IMG/VR virus record: IMGVR_UViG_3300009156_000087
Coordinates: 1-23,096 of that record
Length of the DNA: 23,096 nt
Strand: one strand, 5' to 3'
Origin: a virus
Shown here in pieces: positions 12,216 to 17,220 of the stretch (position 1 is its first letter; the number at the start of each line of letters is the position of its first letter). The translations under genes and the position numbers were made by a program. A model generated the notes under the pieces. That model saw only the letters and a program-made list of their open reading frames with translations, was not told where the DNA came from and searched no databases.

Positions 12216-12309
12216 GGGGGCGGGACACTTTCAACCAGCCGGATGGCGAGTCAGATGGTTGTTGTGACAAAGGAGGAACTTCCTGGTGAGGAAGGACTAT
12301 CCCGCCCCC
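12216..12309 (-). ncRNA. Structured spacer RNA, three-way junction
   Basis: Fills the gap between tRNA-Asp and tRNA-Gly. A perfect 10-bp stem (GGGGGCGGGA/TCCCGCCCCC, extended by a U.G) closes two hairpins: CTTCCT-CACC-AGGAAG, and CAACCA...TGGTTG with an inner GCC/GGC. Between them the single-stranded part of the minus-strand RNA reads TTCCTCCTTTGTCA, containing CCTCCTTT, the same as the anti-Shine-Dalgarno 3' end of 16S rRNA. No promoter seen; it would be cut from the array with the tRNAs. Confidence 0.55.
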
Positions 12310-12311
12310 AG

Positions 12312-12384
12312 CGAACCGTACGGGTCTCGAACCCGTGGCCTTCGGATCGACAGTCCGATGCTCTGACCCCTGAGCTAACGGTCC
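12312..12384 (-). tRNA. tRNA-Asp (GTC)
   Basis: Anticodon loop CTGTCGA, TCGGA/TCCGA stem, GGACCGT/ACGGTTC acceptor, G73 as expected for Asp. Confidence 0.93.
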
Positions 12385-12394
12385 ACGAACCACC

Positions 12395-12484
12395 TTATAT
12401 TCCCAGCGCTCGCGCGGCAATCGCCAACGCGATGAACACCAGGAAGAAGATGATCCAAAATCGGGTGTACCGCTTACGTGTCAC
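12395..12484 (-). CDS. Tiny membrane protein (29 aa)
   Basis: Begins VTRKRYTRF and continues as one hydrophobic helix (WIIFFLVFIALAIAA) ending RALGI. The GTG overlaps the stop of the upstream gene (GTGA), so translation is probably coupled. It is one of four one-helix mini-proteins in the array. Function unknown. Confidence 0.65.
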   Translation of the reverse strand: MTRKRYTRFWIIFFLVFIALAIAARALGI

Positions 12485-12837
12485 ACCAACACCGGAGCCA
12501 TGATCTGCTTCCACGTCTGTGTCAGCAGCTCGTAGCGACGCTCCCATTCCCGGTCTGCCCCTTCGAGTCCTTCGAACTCGTGCGCAGGCGGTGTGATCCA
12601 ACACGTATGGAAGCGGCAAAACCCTAACGACGACGGCAAGGTTGTGTGCACGTCGATCCCCTCGATCCCCAGCTTCATCAGGCCCAACCCGTAGGAGCCG
12701 TACAGTTGGCCGAGAACGCACAACTGTTCATTGCGCATGTCCAGCATGTCCCAGTTGACCGCTCGACGCCAGCTGTGGTCGTTGCATGCGTCCAGGTAGG
12801 CGATACCCTCGCGAACTTGTTCCTCTGCGTACAACAC
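12481..12837 (-). CDS. Small protein, paralogue of the gene at 11747
   Basis: 118 residues from the GTG at 12837, chosen for AAGGGGAG just upstream; longer readings would cross two tRNA genes. The core VREGIAYLDACNDHSWRRAV, QLCVLGQLYGSY matches the gene at 11747. The C-terminal half has FCRFHTCW and a Trp/Glu-rich helix. Overlaps the tiny membrane-protein gene by 4 bp. Confidence 0.8.
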   Translation of the reverse strand: MLYAEEQVREGIAYLDACNDHSWRRAVNWDMLDMRNEQLCVLGQLYGSYGLGLMKLGIEGIDVHTTLPSSLGFCRFHTCWITPPAHEFEGLEGADREWERRYELLTQTWKQIMAPVLV

Positions 12838-12864
12838 GTTCTCCCCTTTGCTCGATTCTGTGCG

Positions 12865-12938
12865 TGACGCGTACGGGGATCGAACCCGTGACCTGAAGTT
12901 TGAAGGACTTCTATGCTTACCAGCTACACCAACGCGCC
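12865..12938 (-). tRNA. tRNA-Glu (TTC), with C33
   Basis: Well-paired cloverleaf (GGCGCGT/ACGCGTC acceptor, GAAGT/ACTTC anticodon stem). The loop is CCTTCAA, so position 33 is C in place of the near-universal U. Discriminator A. Confidence 0.82.
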
Positions 12939-12942
12939 AATG

Positions 12943-13017
12943 TCGCCACGTGAGGATTTGAACCTCAAACCTTCCGCTTATCAGACGGATGCTCAAACCA
13001 AGGCGAGCTCCGTGGCG
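12943..13017 (-). tRNA. tRNA-Ile (GAT)
   Basis: Anticodon loop CTGATAA, perfect CGCCACG/CGTGGCG acceptor, T-loop TTCAAAT, A73. Shares its acceptor sequence with tRNA-Ile (TAT). Confidence 0.93.
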
Positions 13018-13025
13018 TCCCCCTT

Positions 13026-13838
13026 TTACTGCTTACTCATCAACGCCTTCACCTGCGCCGAAGTTTCGCGCTGACGGCGAAGCGTCGACTCGTAATCCTT
13101 GAACCGGGCCTTCACCACAAGCGAACGCGCCCATGAACGCAGCACCACACCCTCCGGCGCACCGCTGCCACCCGGCGACAGTTTCGCCTGCGACTGCGGC
13201 AAGATGGTCTTCATCCACCCCAGCGTCCCCGCAAGCGTTGTCGGCAGCCGGTCACCAAGCTCGACACACACACGCGGTGTCAGCTCTAGTCCCGTTTGCT
13301 GCGCGAAGCGCACAAGGCCAGGTTCGGCGTAGAACTGCTGGCCGCGATGCTCACGCCACAACGCGATCTGATCGCGTTCCCAGCCCATGATCTCAAGCCA
13401 GTTCTCGACCGTCATCACATCAAAGACGCGGAACCCGCCGACTTCTTTGCGGCTGGTGTAGTTACCCCACGGCCCGTTGCCGATGCCATACACCTCCCCG
13501 AACACCACCTTGATGTTGTCGCGCTGCGGACCGGACAGCCGGTCGGCGATGTATTTCAAAGTGGCGACGATGCCATGCGCCGGGTTTTCGATCAGGTCGC
13601 CCTGGCCGTACAGCAGCGTGTCGCGGGAACCGAGGATGTAATTGCCTTCCGGCATGATGATGATGCGGGCGTTGACCCCGTCGATTTTTTCCGTCACCAC
13701 GACGGTACCGGTGAATGTGGTGACGTCGTCCTCCAGCAGCATCCCGTTCTGGCCCATGCCGTGGTATGTCTCGATCGACGGATATTTCGTCATCGAATCC
13801 AACTTGGACAGACCTTCGTTACTCCACCGTTGTGTCAA
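13026..13838 (-). CDS. RNA ligase (Rnl2-like)
   Basis: 270 residues from a TTG start that has GAGGGAGG 7 nt upstream; an earlier GTG would lie inside tRNA-Ile (TAT). Nucleotidyltransferase motifs are all visible: TEKIDG with the adenylated Lys at about 51, VFGEVYG (113-119), GFRVFDV (135-141), PEGVVLR (228-234) and VVKARF (241-246). Such enzymes join RNA ends and, in T4, repair tRNAs cut by host anticodon nucleases. Its place in the middle of the tRNA array, beside anomalous tRNAs, fits tRNA repair or tRNA end joining. Confidence 0.92.
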   Translation of the reverse strand: MTQRWSNEGLSKLDSMTKYPSIETYHGMGQNGMLLEDDVTTFTGTVVVTEKIDGVNARIIIMPEGNYILGSRDTLLYGQGDLIENPAHGIVATLKYIADRLSGPQRDNIKVVFGEVYGIGNGPWGNYTSRKEVGGFRVFDVMTVENWLEIMGWERDQIALWREHRGQQFYAEPGLVRFAQQTGLELTPRVCVELGDRLPTTLAGTLGWMKTILPQSQAKLSPGGSGAPEGVVLRSWARSLVVKARFKDYESTLRRQRETSAQVKALMSKQ

Positions 13839-13858
13839 GTGTTTTCCTCCCTCGGTTG

Positions 13859-13935
13859 TCGCCACGGCAGGATTTGAACCTGCGCATCACCCGCTTATAA
13901 GACGAGCGCTATTAACCAGACTTAGCTACGTGGCG
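13859..13935 (-). tRNA. tRNA-Ile (TAT)
   Basis: Anticodon loop CTTATAA reads AUA directly, without the lysidine-modified CAU used by most bacteria. Acceptor CGCCACG/CGTGGCG as in tRNA-Ile (GAT). Its first 24 nt overlap the 3' end of the upstream gene. Confidence 0.92.
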
Positions 13936-14193
13936 CGGCTTACCATGCGTGACACAGCGCTTATCCGATTCGATGATGTGCCACGAAACCCCGCCGGCCT
14001 CACCCTCGTACACGGAAGCCCAGTCACAAGTGCAGTTGTGCTTGGCGCTGTTATGATCGCGGGCTTCGCTGCGGGCCTGCGGCTGCGCCGCGAAGTTGCC
14101 TTTACGGTTGCAGGCCAGACACCGCCAAAAGTAAGGCCCCGGGCCGTACCACGAAAACGGCGGGTGCCCGTACAGTTCAACAGTTGCTGCCAT
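13912..14193 (-). CDS. Cys/His-rich hypothetical protein starting right after tRNA-Val
   Basis: 93 residues with WRCLACNRKGNF, then HNSAKHNCTCDW and a final KRCVTHGKPRH, enough Cys/His for one or two zinc sites. The ATG lies one nt after the discriminator of tRNA-Val (GAC), with no ribosome site outside the tRNA. The last 24 nt are inside tRNA-Ile (TAT), so the mRNA and both tRNAs compete for the same precursor. No family recognised. Confidence 0.68.
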   Translation of the reverse strand: MAATVELYGHPPFSWYGPGPYFWRCLACNRKGNFAAQPQARSEARDHNSAKHNCTCDWASVYEGEAGGVSWHIIESDKRCVTHGKPRHVAKSG

Positions 14194-14194
14194 G

Positions 14195-14266
14195 TGGTCC
14201 CAGGTAGGATCGAACTACCGGCCTCCACCTTGTCATGGTGGCGCTCTTCCACTGAGCTACGAGACC
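14195..14266 (-). tRNA. tRNA-Val (GAC)
   Basis: Anticodon loop ATGACAA, GCTC/GAGC D-stem, acceptor GGTCTCG/TGGGACC with two wobbles, A73. Confidence 0.92.
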
Positions 14267-14271
14267 TGGAT

Positions 14272-14308
14272 CGTGCCCTGACAACCTGATCCCTCGTATC
14301 AGGGCACG
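14272..14308 (-). other. Spacer hairpin, 10-bp perfect stem
   Basis: CGTGCCCTGA and TCAGGGCACG are separated by 17 nt, just upstream of tRNA-Val (GAC). An alternative CCTGAT/ATCAGG pairing overlaps it. The rest of the 162-nt spacer (14267-14428) holds CATAGT/ACTATG (14313-14335) and ACCTGG...CCAGGT near 14405-14424; no gene is convincing. Confidence 0.5.
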
Positions 14309-14428
14309 GGAACATAGTGTGGAATCGTGACTATGCGAACCCCTCCGCGTAACTACCTTGTCACTCATAGCTGCCTTGGGTTCCAATCTCCGGCAGCCGG
14401 AAACACCTGGGATGCGGGCCAGGTGCAG

Positions 14429-14499
14429 TACCCCCTGACAGAATCGAACTGCCATCTACTGTGCGTGAAACAGCCGCTCTTCCACTGAGCTAAGAGGGC
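14429..14499 (-). tRNA. tRNA-Val (CAC)
   Basis: Anticodon loop TTCACGC, GCTGT/ACAGT stem, acceptor GCCCTCT/AGGGGGT with wobbles, A73. Confidence 0.9.
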
Positions 14500-14506
14500 A
14501 TGGAAA

Positions 14507-14580
14507 CGGGCAGGCTACTGCTTCATGTGGGTCATGCGGCCCTGTCCGAACGTCTCGATCGGCACCACAACACCTGCCCG
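14507..14580 (-). other. Spacer bracketed by an 8-bp inverted repeat
   Basis: CGGGCAGG and CCTGCCCG pair the two ends of the spacer between tRNA-Phe and tRNA-Val (CAC). The next outer position is A/C on the plus strand and would be G.U in the minus-strand RNA. Two small hairpins (CCGA/TCGG and GGG/CCC) can form inside. Confidence 0.45.
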
Positions 14581-14583
14581 CAG

Positions 14584-14656
14584 TGGCTCCCAAGGGAATC
14601 GAACCCCTCACCTCACCCTTTTCAGGGGTGCGCTCTACCGGCTGAGCTAGAAAGCC
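14584..14656 (-). tRNA. tRNA-Phe (GAA)
   Basis: Anticodon loop CTGAAAA, CACCC/GGGTG stem, acceptor GGCTTTC/GGGAGCC with wobbles, A73. Confidence 0.93.
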
Positions 14657-14661
14657 TTGCC

Positions 14662-14745
14662 CCGGCTGATTTCGAAACCTGCGCGTTGCCTCGCGAGCCC
14701 GCACAAGCCCCGGCGACGAACAACGTCCGCCCACCCCACAGCCGG
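14662..14745 (-). other. Spacer bracketed by a 7-bp inverted repeat
   Basis: CCGGCTG and CAGCCGG pair the ends of the spacer between tRNA-Thr and tRNA-Phe. Inside are GACG-TTGTT-CGTC and the palindromes CTCGCGAG and TTTCGAAA. No gene seen. Confidence 0.4.
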
Positions 14746-14760
14746 AAGAGGTGGATGCTG

Positions 14761-14835
14761 AGCCCCCGGACGGATTCGAACCGCCGACCCGCTGCTTACA
14801 AGGCAGCAGCTCTGACCAGACTGAGCTACAGAGGC
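14761..14835 (-). tRNA. tRNA-Thr (TGT)
   Basis: Anticodon loop CTTGTAA, perfect GCTGC/GCAGC stem, acceptor GCCTCTG/CGGGGGC with wobbles, U73. Confidence 0.92.
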
Positions 14836-14840
14836 TAGTT

Positions 14841-14959
14841 GGCGGTGTGCAGCTTTAAGTCCCCACGCCGCCCATGGACTTTGCCAGTTTGCCCAACATG
14901 TCACGGCGATCAGGGCGTTGTGCACAACCGCTAGCAGTTGTTCGTCCACACACACCGTC
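14841..14959. other. Spacer bracketed by a 9-bp inverted repeat
   Basis: GGCGGTGTG pairs with CACACCGTC (one G.T on the plus strand; A/C on the minus strand, opposite to most other spacers). Inside is the 12-bp palindrome GTTGTGCACAAC (14917-14928). A hydrophobic open frame on the minus strand crosses it without a stop until past the tRNA and lacks a ribosome site. Confidence 0.4.
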
Positions 14960-14986
14960 TGTTGGATTTGAGGTTTCTGGCGCCTG

Positions 14987-15059
14987 TACCCCCGGAAGGA
15001 TTTGAACCTTCGACCTACCGATTAAGAGTCGGCGGCTCTGGCCTCTGAGCTACGGAGGT
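14987..15059 (-). tRNA. tRNA-Lys (CTT)
   Basis: Anticodon loop CTCTTAA, acceptor ACCTCCG/CGGGGGT, A73. Its first 45 nt overlap the 3' end of the upstream gene on the same strand. Confidence 0.92.
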
Positions 15060-15650
15060 AGGCTTTTTACGCTTGTAACCGTTGGCTTTCACGTAGGCTT
15101 CCCATTCTCTCTTGTAGTCGCGGCGCCGCTGCAAACACAACTCACATTTGCAATCTTTGACACCGCGTGTCCCCTCCCCGTGCTGCGTCTTGCTTCGAAG
15201 CTCCATAGGCTGGCCGGCAGCGATCTTCGCCTGACGCGCCAAATGCCATTGCGCCTTATACTCCCTGCGTTTGGCTAGGCAAAGTTCGCAGCTGCATCCT
15301 CGGATGCCTGCCGACCCGCCACCATGGACGGTGATCTTCTGCGCGCCGTGGGCGCGCGTCGGTACCGGCCAGCCCTGGTCGCGGCATTTCTTGACAAAGT
15401 TGGAGATGTAGCTGCGGTTCAGGCCAAGCTCATTAGCGATTTCGATCTGCGTCATGCCTTTGCTGAACCGCTCGCAGTATTGCCTGTAGCGCACCGCGAG
15501 CGGTACACCCTTCTTCGGTTTAATGACACCGTCGGCGATGAGCAGCGCGCGGCATGACGGGCAGTACGGCCAACTCTTGTGTTTCTTACGTGTCTTGCAT
15601 CGGATGCATGTTTGATCGGGTGCGTGTTGGTAACGTGCTTTCGGCGGCAT
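15015..15650 (-). CDS. Zinc-finger/HTH protein with two CxCxxC repeats
   Basis: 211 residues. An N-terminal zinc finger (C15-x2-C18, C30-x2-C33) is followed by a helix-turn-helix (TQIEIANELGLNRSYISNF, 67-85) and two copies of an HG...GCSCELCL / HG...CKCELCL element (about 109-128 and 157-176), each followed by a basic helix. The same element ends the HNH protein at 5397. It probably binds DNA. The last ~15 residues are encoded by the tRNA-Lys gene. The ATG follows the upstream tRNA-Arg by 5 nt (CCATC), so a ribosome site would have to lie in the tRNA. Confidence 0.85.
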   Translation of the reverse strand: MPPKARYQHAPDQTCIRCKTRKKHKSWPYCPSCRALLIADGVIKPKKGVPLAVRYRQYCERFSKGMTQIEIANELGLNRSYISNFVKKCRDQGWPVPTRAHGAQKITVHGGGSAGIRGCSCELCLAKRREYKAQWHLARQAKIAAGQPMELRSKTQHGEGTRGVKDCKCELCLQRRRDYKREWEAYVKANGYKRKKPTSVAQRPEPPTLNR

Positions 15651-15655
15651 GATGG

Positions 15656-15727
15656 TGTCCCTGACCAGAGTCGAACTGGCAACCTTCGGCTTCGGAGACC
15701 GACGCTCCTCCATTGAGCTTCAGAGAC
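15656..15727 (-). tRNA. tRNA-Arg (CCG)
   Basis: Anticodon loop CTCCGAA, TCGGT/GCCGA stem, GTCTCTG/CAGGGAC acceptor, A73 followed by an encoded CCA. Confidence 0.92.
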
Positions 15728-15741
15728 CGGAGCGCGGAGCG

Positions 15742-15907
15742 GAGATGAACCTGACACATATCTAGGGCTTTGCTGCTTTTGACGCTAGTCGGCTACTTGA
15801 CGTGCACGCTTCTGCCGCGTTCCCGCCTTTTATTGGTCTTCACCCCTGTGCACGGGGATAGGCACCCGTCGATGCTGCGACCGCCTGTCCGTTCTCACGT
15901 TCATCTC
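15742..15907 (-). other. 185-nt spacer bracketed by a 9-bp inverted repeat
   Basis: GAGATGAAC and GTTCATCTC pair the two ends of the spacer between tRNA-Lys (TTT) and tRNA-Arg (CCG). Inside, CCCC-GTGCACA-GGGG forms a hairpin on the minus strand (about 15844-15858). No gene or tRNA seen. Confidence 0.45.
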
Positions 15908-15912
15908 ACGCG

Positions 15913-15984
15913 TACCCCCGGCAGGATTCGAACCCGCGTCTACGCGTTAAAAGCGCGCAGCTAAACCATCTCAGCTACGGAGGC
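15913..15984 (-). tRNA. tRNA-Lys (TTT)
   Basis: Anticodon loop CTTTTAA, GCGCG/CGCGT stem, acceptor GCCTCCG/CGGGGGT, A73. Confidence 0.93.
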
Positions 15985-15990
15985 ATTATA

Positions 15991-16021
15991 GGGACCAGCG
16001 ATATCCGGAATCGCTGGCCCC
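15991..16021 (-). other. Spacer hairpin, 12 bp with one G.U in minus-strand RNA
   Basis: The CCAGCGAT/ATCGCTGG core is extended by four more positions, one of which is A/C on the plus strand and G.U on the minus strand. A second 7-bp hairpin (GGTGTCG/CGACACC, 16046-16083) ends next to tRNA-Tyr. Confidence 0.5.
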
Positions 16022-16084
16022 GCAACCGATTCGATGTTTTAGTAGGGTGTCGTCATCGTCTCTCGGTCAGCTCTTTCGACACCG

Positions 16085-16163
16085 TGGGTGTGGCAGGGAT
16101 CGAACCTGCCATGCGCGAGCACCTGATTTACAGTCAGGCTTCACCACCAGGTGAATCACACCC
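16085..16163 (-). tRNA. tRNA-Tyr (GTA)
   Basis: Anticodon loop CTGTAAA, GGGTGTG/CACACCC acceptor, medium-long variable arm as in bacterial Tyr tRNAs, A73. Confidence 0.93.
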
Positions 16164-16170
16164 ATATGCG

Positions 16171-16242
16171 TCCCCCCACCAGGAATCGAACCTGGACATC
16201 CCCCTTAGGAGAAGGGCGCTCTGTCCGTTGAGCTATAAGGGG
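16171..16242 (-). tRNA. tRNA-Arg (CCT)
   Basis: Anticodon loop CTCCTAA, CCCTT/GGGGG stem with wobbles, CCCCTTA/TGGGGGG acceptor, A73. Its D-arm is identical to that of tRNA-Arg (TCT), so the two probably arose by duplication. Confidence 0.92.
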
Positions 16243-16246
16243 TTGG

Positions 16247-16319
16247 TCCCCCGGCCGCGATTCGAACGCGGACACATCCAGTTAGAAGCTGGGTGCTCTG
16301 TCCGTTGAGCTACCGGGGG
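16247..16319 (-). tRNA. tRNA-Arg (TCT)
   Basis: Anticodon loop CTTCTAA, perfect CCCCCGG/CCGGGGG acceptor, A73 followed by an encoded CCA. One 27-43 mismatch. Confidence 0.9.
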
Positions 16320-16323
16320 TTGA

Positions 16324-16395
16324 GGGGCACGCCAGGGGTCGAACCTGGATCTTCGGTTCCGCCGAATGCTCTGCCTTTTGAGCTACGTACGTCCC
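16324..16395 (-). pseudogene. Defective tRNA with a 5-nt anticodon loop
   Basis: The T-arm (CCAGG/CCTGG) and D-arm (GCTC/GAGC) are sound. The anticodon stem TTCGG/CCGAA encloses only CGGAA, the variable loop has 3 nt, and the acceptor GGGACG/CGTGCCC needs a bulge. A two-base loss from a CTCGGAA loop (Pro CGG) would explain the loop; that is a guess. Confidence 0.65.
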
Positions 16396-16400
16396 ATGGG

Positions 16401-16449
16401 GCGACGGTACGGTCACCGGCCTGCACGTGAGCATGGACCGTACCGCCGC
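16401..16449 (-). other. Spacer hairpin, 14 bp with one G.U in minus-strand RNA
   Basis: Minus-strand arms GCGGCGGTACGGTC and GACCGTACCGTCGC pair at all 14 positions with one internal G.U; the plus strand has A/C there. Loop of 21 nt. Second-longest stem in the array. Confidence 0.55.
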
Positions 16450-16479
16450 TGCGGGGTGATCGGCATGACACACCCAGCG

Positions 16480-16551
16480 TCCCCCTGACAGGAGTCGAAC
16501 CTGCACCCTACCGCTCCGTAGGCGGTCGCTCTTCCATTGAGCTTCAGAGGG
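16480..16551 (-). tRNA. tRNA-Arg (ACG)
   Basis: Anticodon loop CTACGGA, ACCGC/GCGGT stem, CCCTCTG/CAGGGGG acceptor, A73. A34 would need deamination to inosine by host TadA to read all CGN partners. Confidence 0.92.
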
Positions 16552-16555
16552 AAGT

Positions 16556-16651
16556 GGAAACACAGGCTACCGCTGTTCGGCGGCCGACGCGGACTTTATC
16601 TCCCGAGCGACTTGCCGCCGTCGCTATTCGGGTCTAGTGGCCTGTGTTTCC
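16556..16651 (-). ncRNA. Structured spacer RNA, 12-bp closing stem and two hairpins
   Basis: GGAAACACAGGC and GCCTGTGTTTCC pair perfectly (14 bp if one bulged base is allowed), closing a CCGC/GCGG hairpin and a CCCGA-GCGAC...GTCGC-TCGGG hairpin. The three-way-junction plan is the same as at 12216-12309, with no sequence similarity. It fills the spacer between tRNA-Ala (TGC) and tRNA-Arg (ACG). Confidence 0.55.
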
Positions 16652-16676
16652 CACGCCAGGCATGCCTTGGCGCTTG

Positions 16677-16749
16677 TGGAGAGGAGGGGACTCGAACCCC
16701 TAACCTGCGGTTTGCAGGACCGCTGCTCTTCCAGTTGAGCTACAACCCC
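16677..16749 (-). tRNA. tRNA-Ala (TGC), with C33
   Basis: Anticodon loop CCTGCAA, GCGGT/ACCGC stem, G3.U70 alanine identity pair, A73. Position 33 is C and acceptor pairs 5-68 and 6-67 are mismatched. Confidence 0.8.
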
Positions 16750-16754
16750 AAGAC

Positions 16755-16787
16755 CCTGATTGTTGACAGCTCCATCCGACAATCAGG
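16755..16787 (-). other. Spacer hairpin, 9 bp
   Basis: CCTGATTGT and ACAATCAGG pair across 15 nt between tRNA-Ala (GGC) and tRNA-Ala (TGC); the next outer pair is C/A on the plus strand and U.G on the minus strand. Confidence 0.5.
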
Positions 16788-16828
16788 AAACGGTGCGCGT
16801 AGGCCAGTGCGGGCGGGTGGAACTGCTG

Positions 16829-16901
16829 TGGACCAGCCGGGATTCGAACCCGGAACCTTCGCCCTGCCAGGGCGATGCCCGACCTGTCGAGCTGCAAGCC
16901 C
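16829..16901 (-). tRNA. tRNA-Ala (GGC)
   Basis: Anticodon loop CTGGCAG, TCGCC/GGCGA stem, G3.U70 identity pair, A73; one acceptor mismatch at 6-67. Confidence 0.92.
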
Positions 16902-16915
16902 AAAGCCACACGTTC

Positions 16916-16956
16916 CCCAGGACGGACGTGGCCTCCGTAGTGTCCATGCGCCTGGG
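16916..16956 (-). other. Spacer hairpins between tRNA-Pro and tRNA-Ala
   Basis: CCCAGG...CCTGGG encloses ACGGA-CGTGGCC-TCCGT; a separate CGTCC...GGACG stem (16961-16978) follows next to tRNA-Pro. Confidence 0.4.
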
Positions 16957-16981
16957 CTGACCGTCCCCCCTTAAGGACGAG

Positions 16982-17055
16982 TCTGGATGGAGAGATTCGA
17001 ACTCCCGATCGCCTGCTCCCAAAGCAGGTGCCCTACCAAGCTGGGCCACATCCAG
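16982..17055 (-). tRNA. tRNA-Pro (TGG)
   Basis: Anticodon loop TTTGGGA, CCTGC/GCAGG stem, perfect CTGGATG/CATCCAG acceptor, A73. Confidence 0.93.
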
Positions 17056-17062
17056 ATTTGGC

Positions 17063-17094
17063 GCCGGGAGCCTCCTACCCAAGAGGCCCCCGGC
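17063..17094 (-). other. Spacer hairpin, 12 bp with one G.U in minus-strand RNA
   Basis: Minus-strand GCCGGGGGCCTC pairs fully with GAGGCTCCCGGC with one internal G.U; the plus strand has A/C. It fills the spacer between tRNA-Pro and the 8-nt-loop tRNA. Confidence 0.5.
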
Positions 17095-17103
17095 TATATG
17101 TGT

Positions 17104-17176
17104 TTTCAACTGCAGGACTCGAACCTGCACATTTGGTTTTCGACGACCAATGCCCTACCGATTGGGCTAAGTTGGT
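17104..17176 (-). tRNA. Atypical tRNA with an 8-nt anticodon loop
   Basis: D-arm (GCCC/GGGC), T-arm (GCAGG/CCTGC) and anticodon stem (TTGGT/ACCAA) form, but the loop is CGTCGAAA, eight bases, and acceptor pairs 1-72 and 2-71 are mismatched. Possible anticodons are TCG (Arg), CGA (Ser) or GTC (Asp). It is either decaying or a frameshifting tRNA. Confidence 0.6.
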
Positions 17177-17220
17177 TCCTTCATGCTCGGCGTCCTACCG
17201 CCACTGGGTTACAGGTCACG

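Noticed and set aside
12262-12290. Strong Shine-Dalgarno (AAAGGAGG) with a GTG downstream on the plus strand
   Set aside because: The frame that follows runs into tRNA-Asp antisense and everything around is transcribed leftward. The motif is better explained as the complement of the exposed CCTCC in the minus-strand RNA.
14177-14455. Minus-strand frame containing MSDKVVTRRGSHSHDS
   Set aside because: It continues into tRNA-Val, has only a weak AAGGCAG upstream, and the spacer is better explained by hairpins.
14647-14955. Hydrophobic minus-strand frame (VDEQLLAVVHNALIAV...) in the spacer before tRNA-Thr
   Set aside because: It looks protein-like for 45 residues, but has no ribosome site or -10 box and reads straight through tRNA-Thr without a stop.
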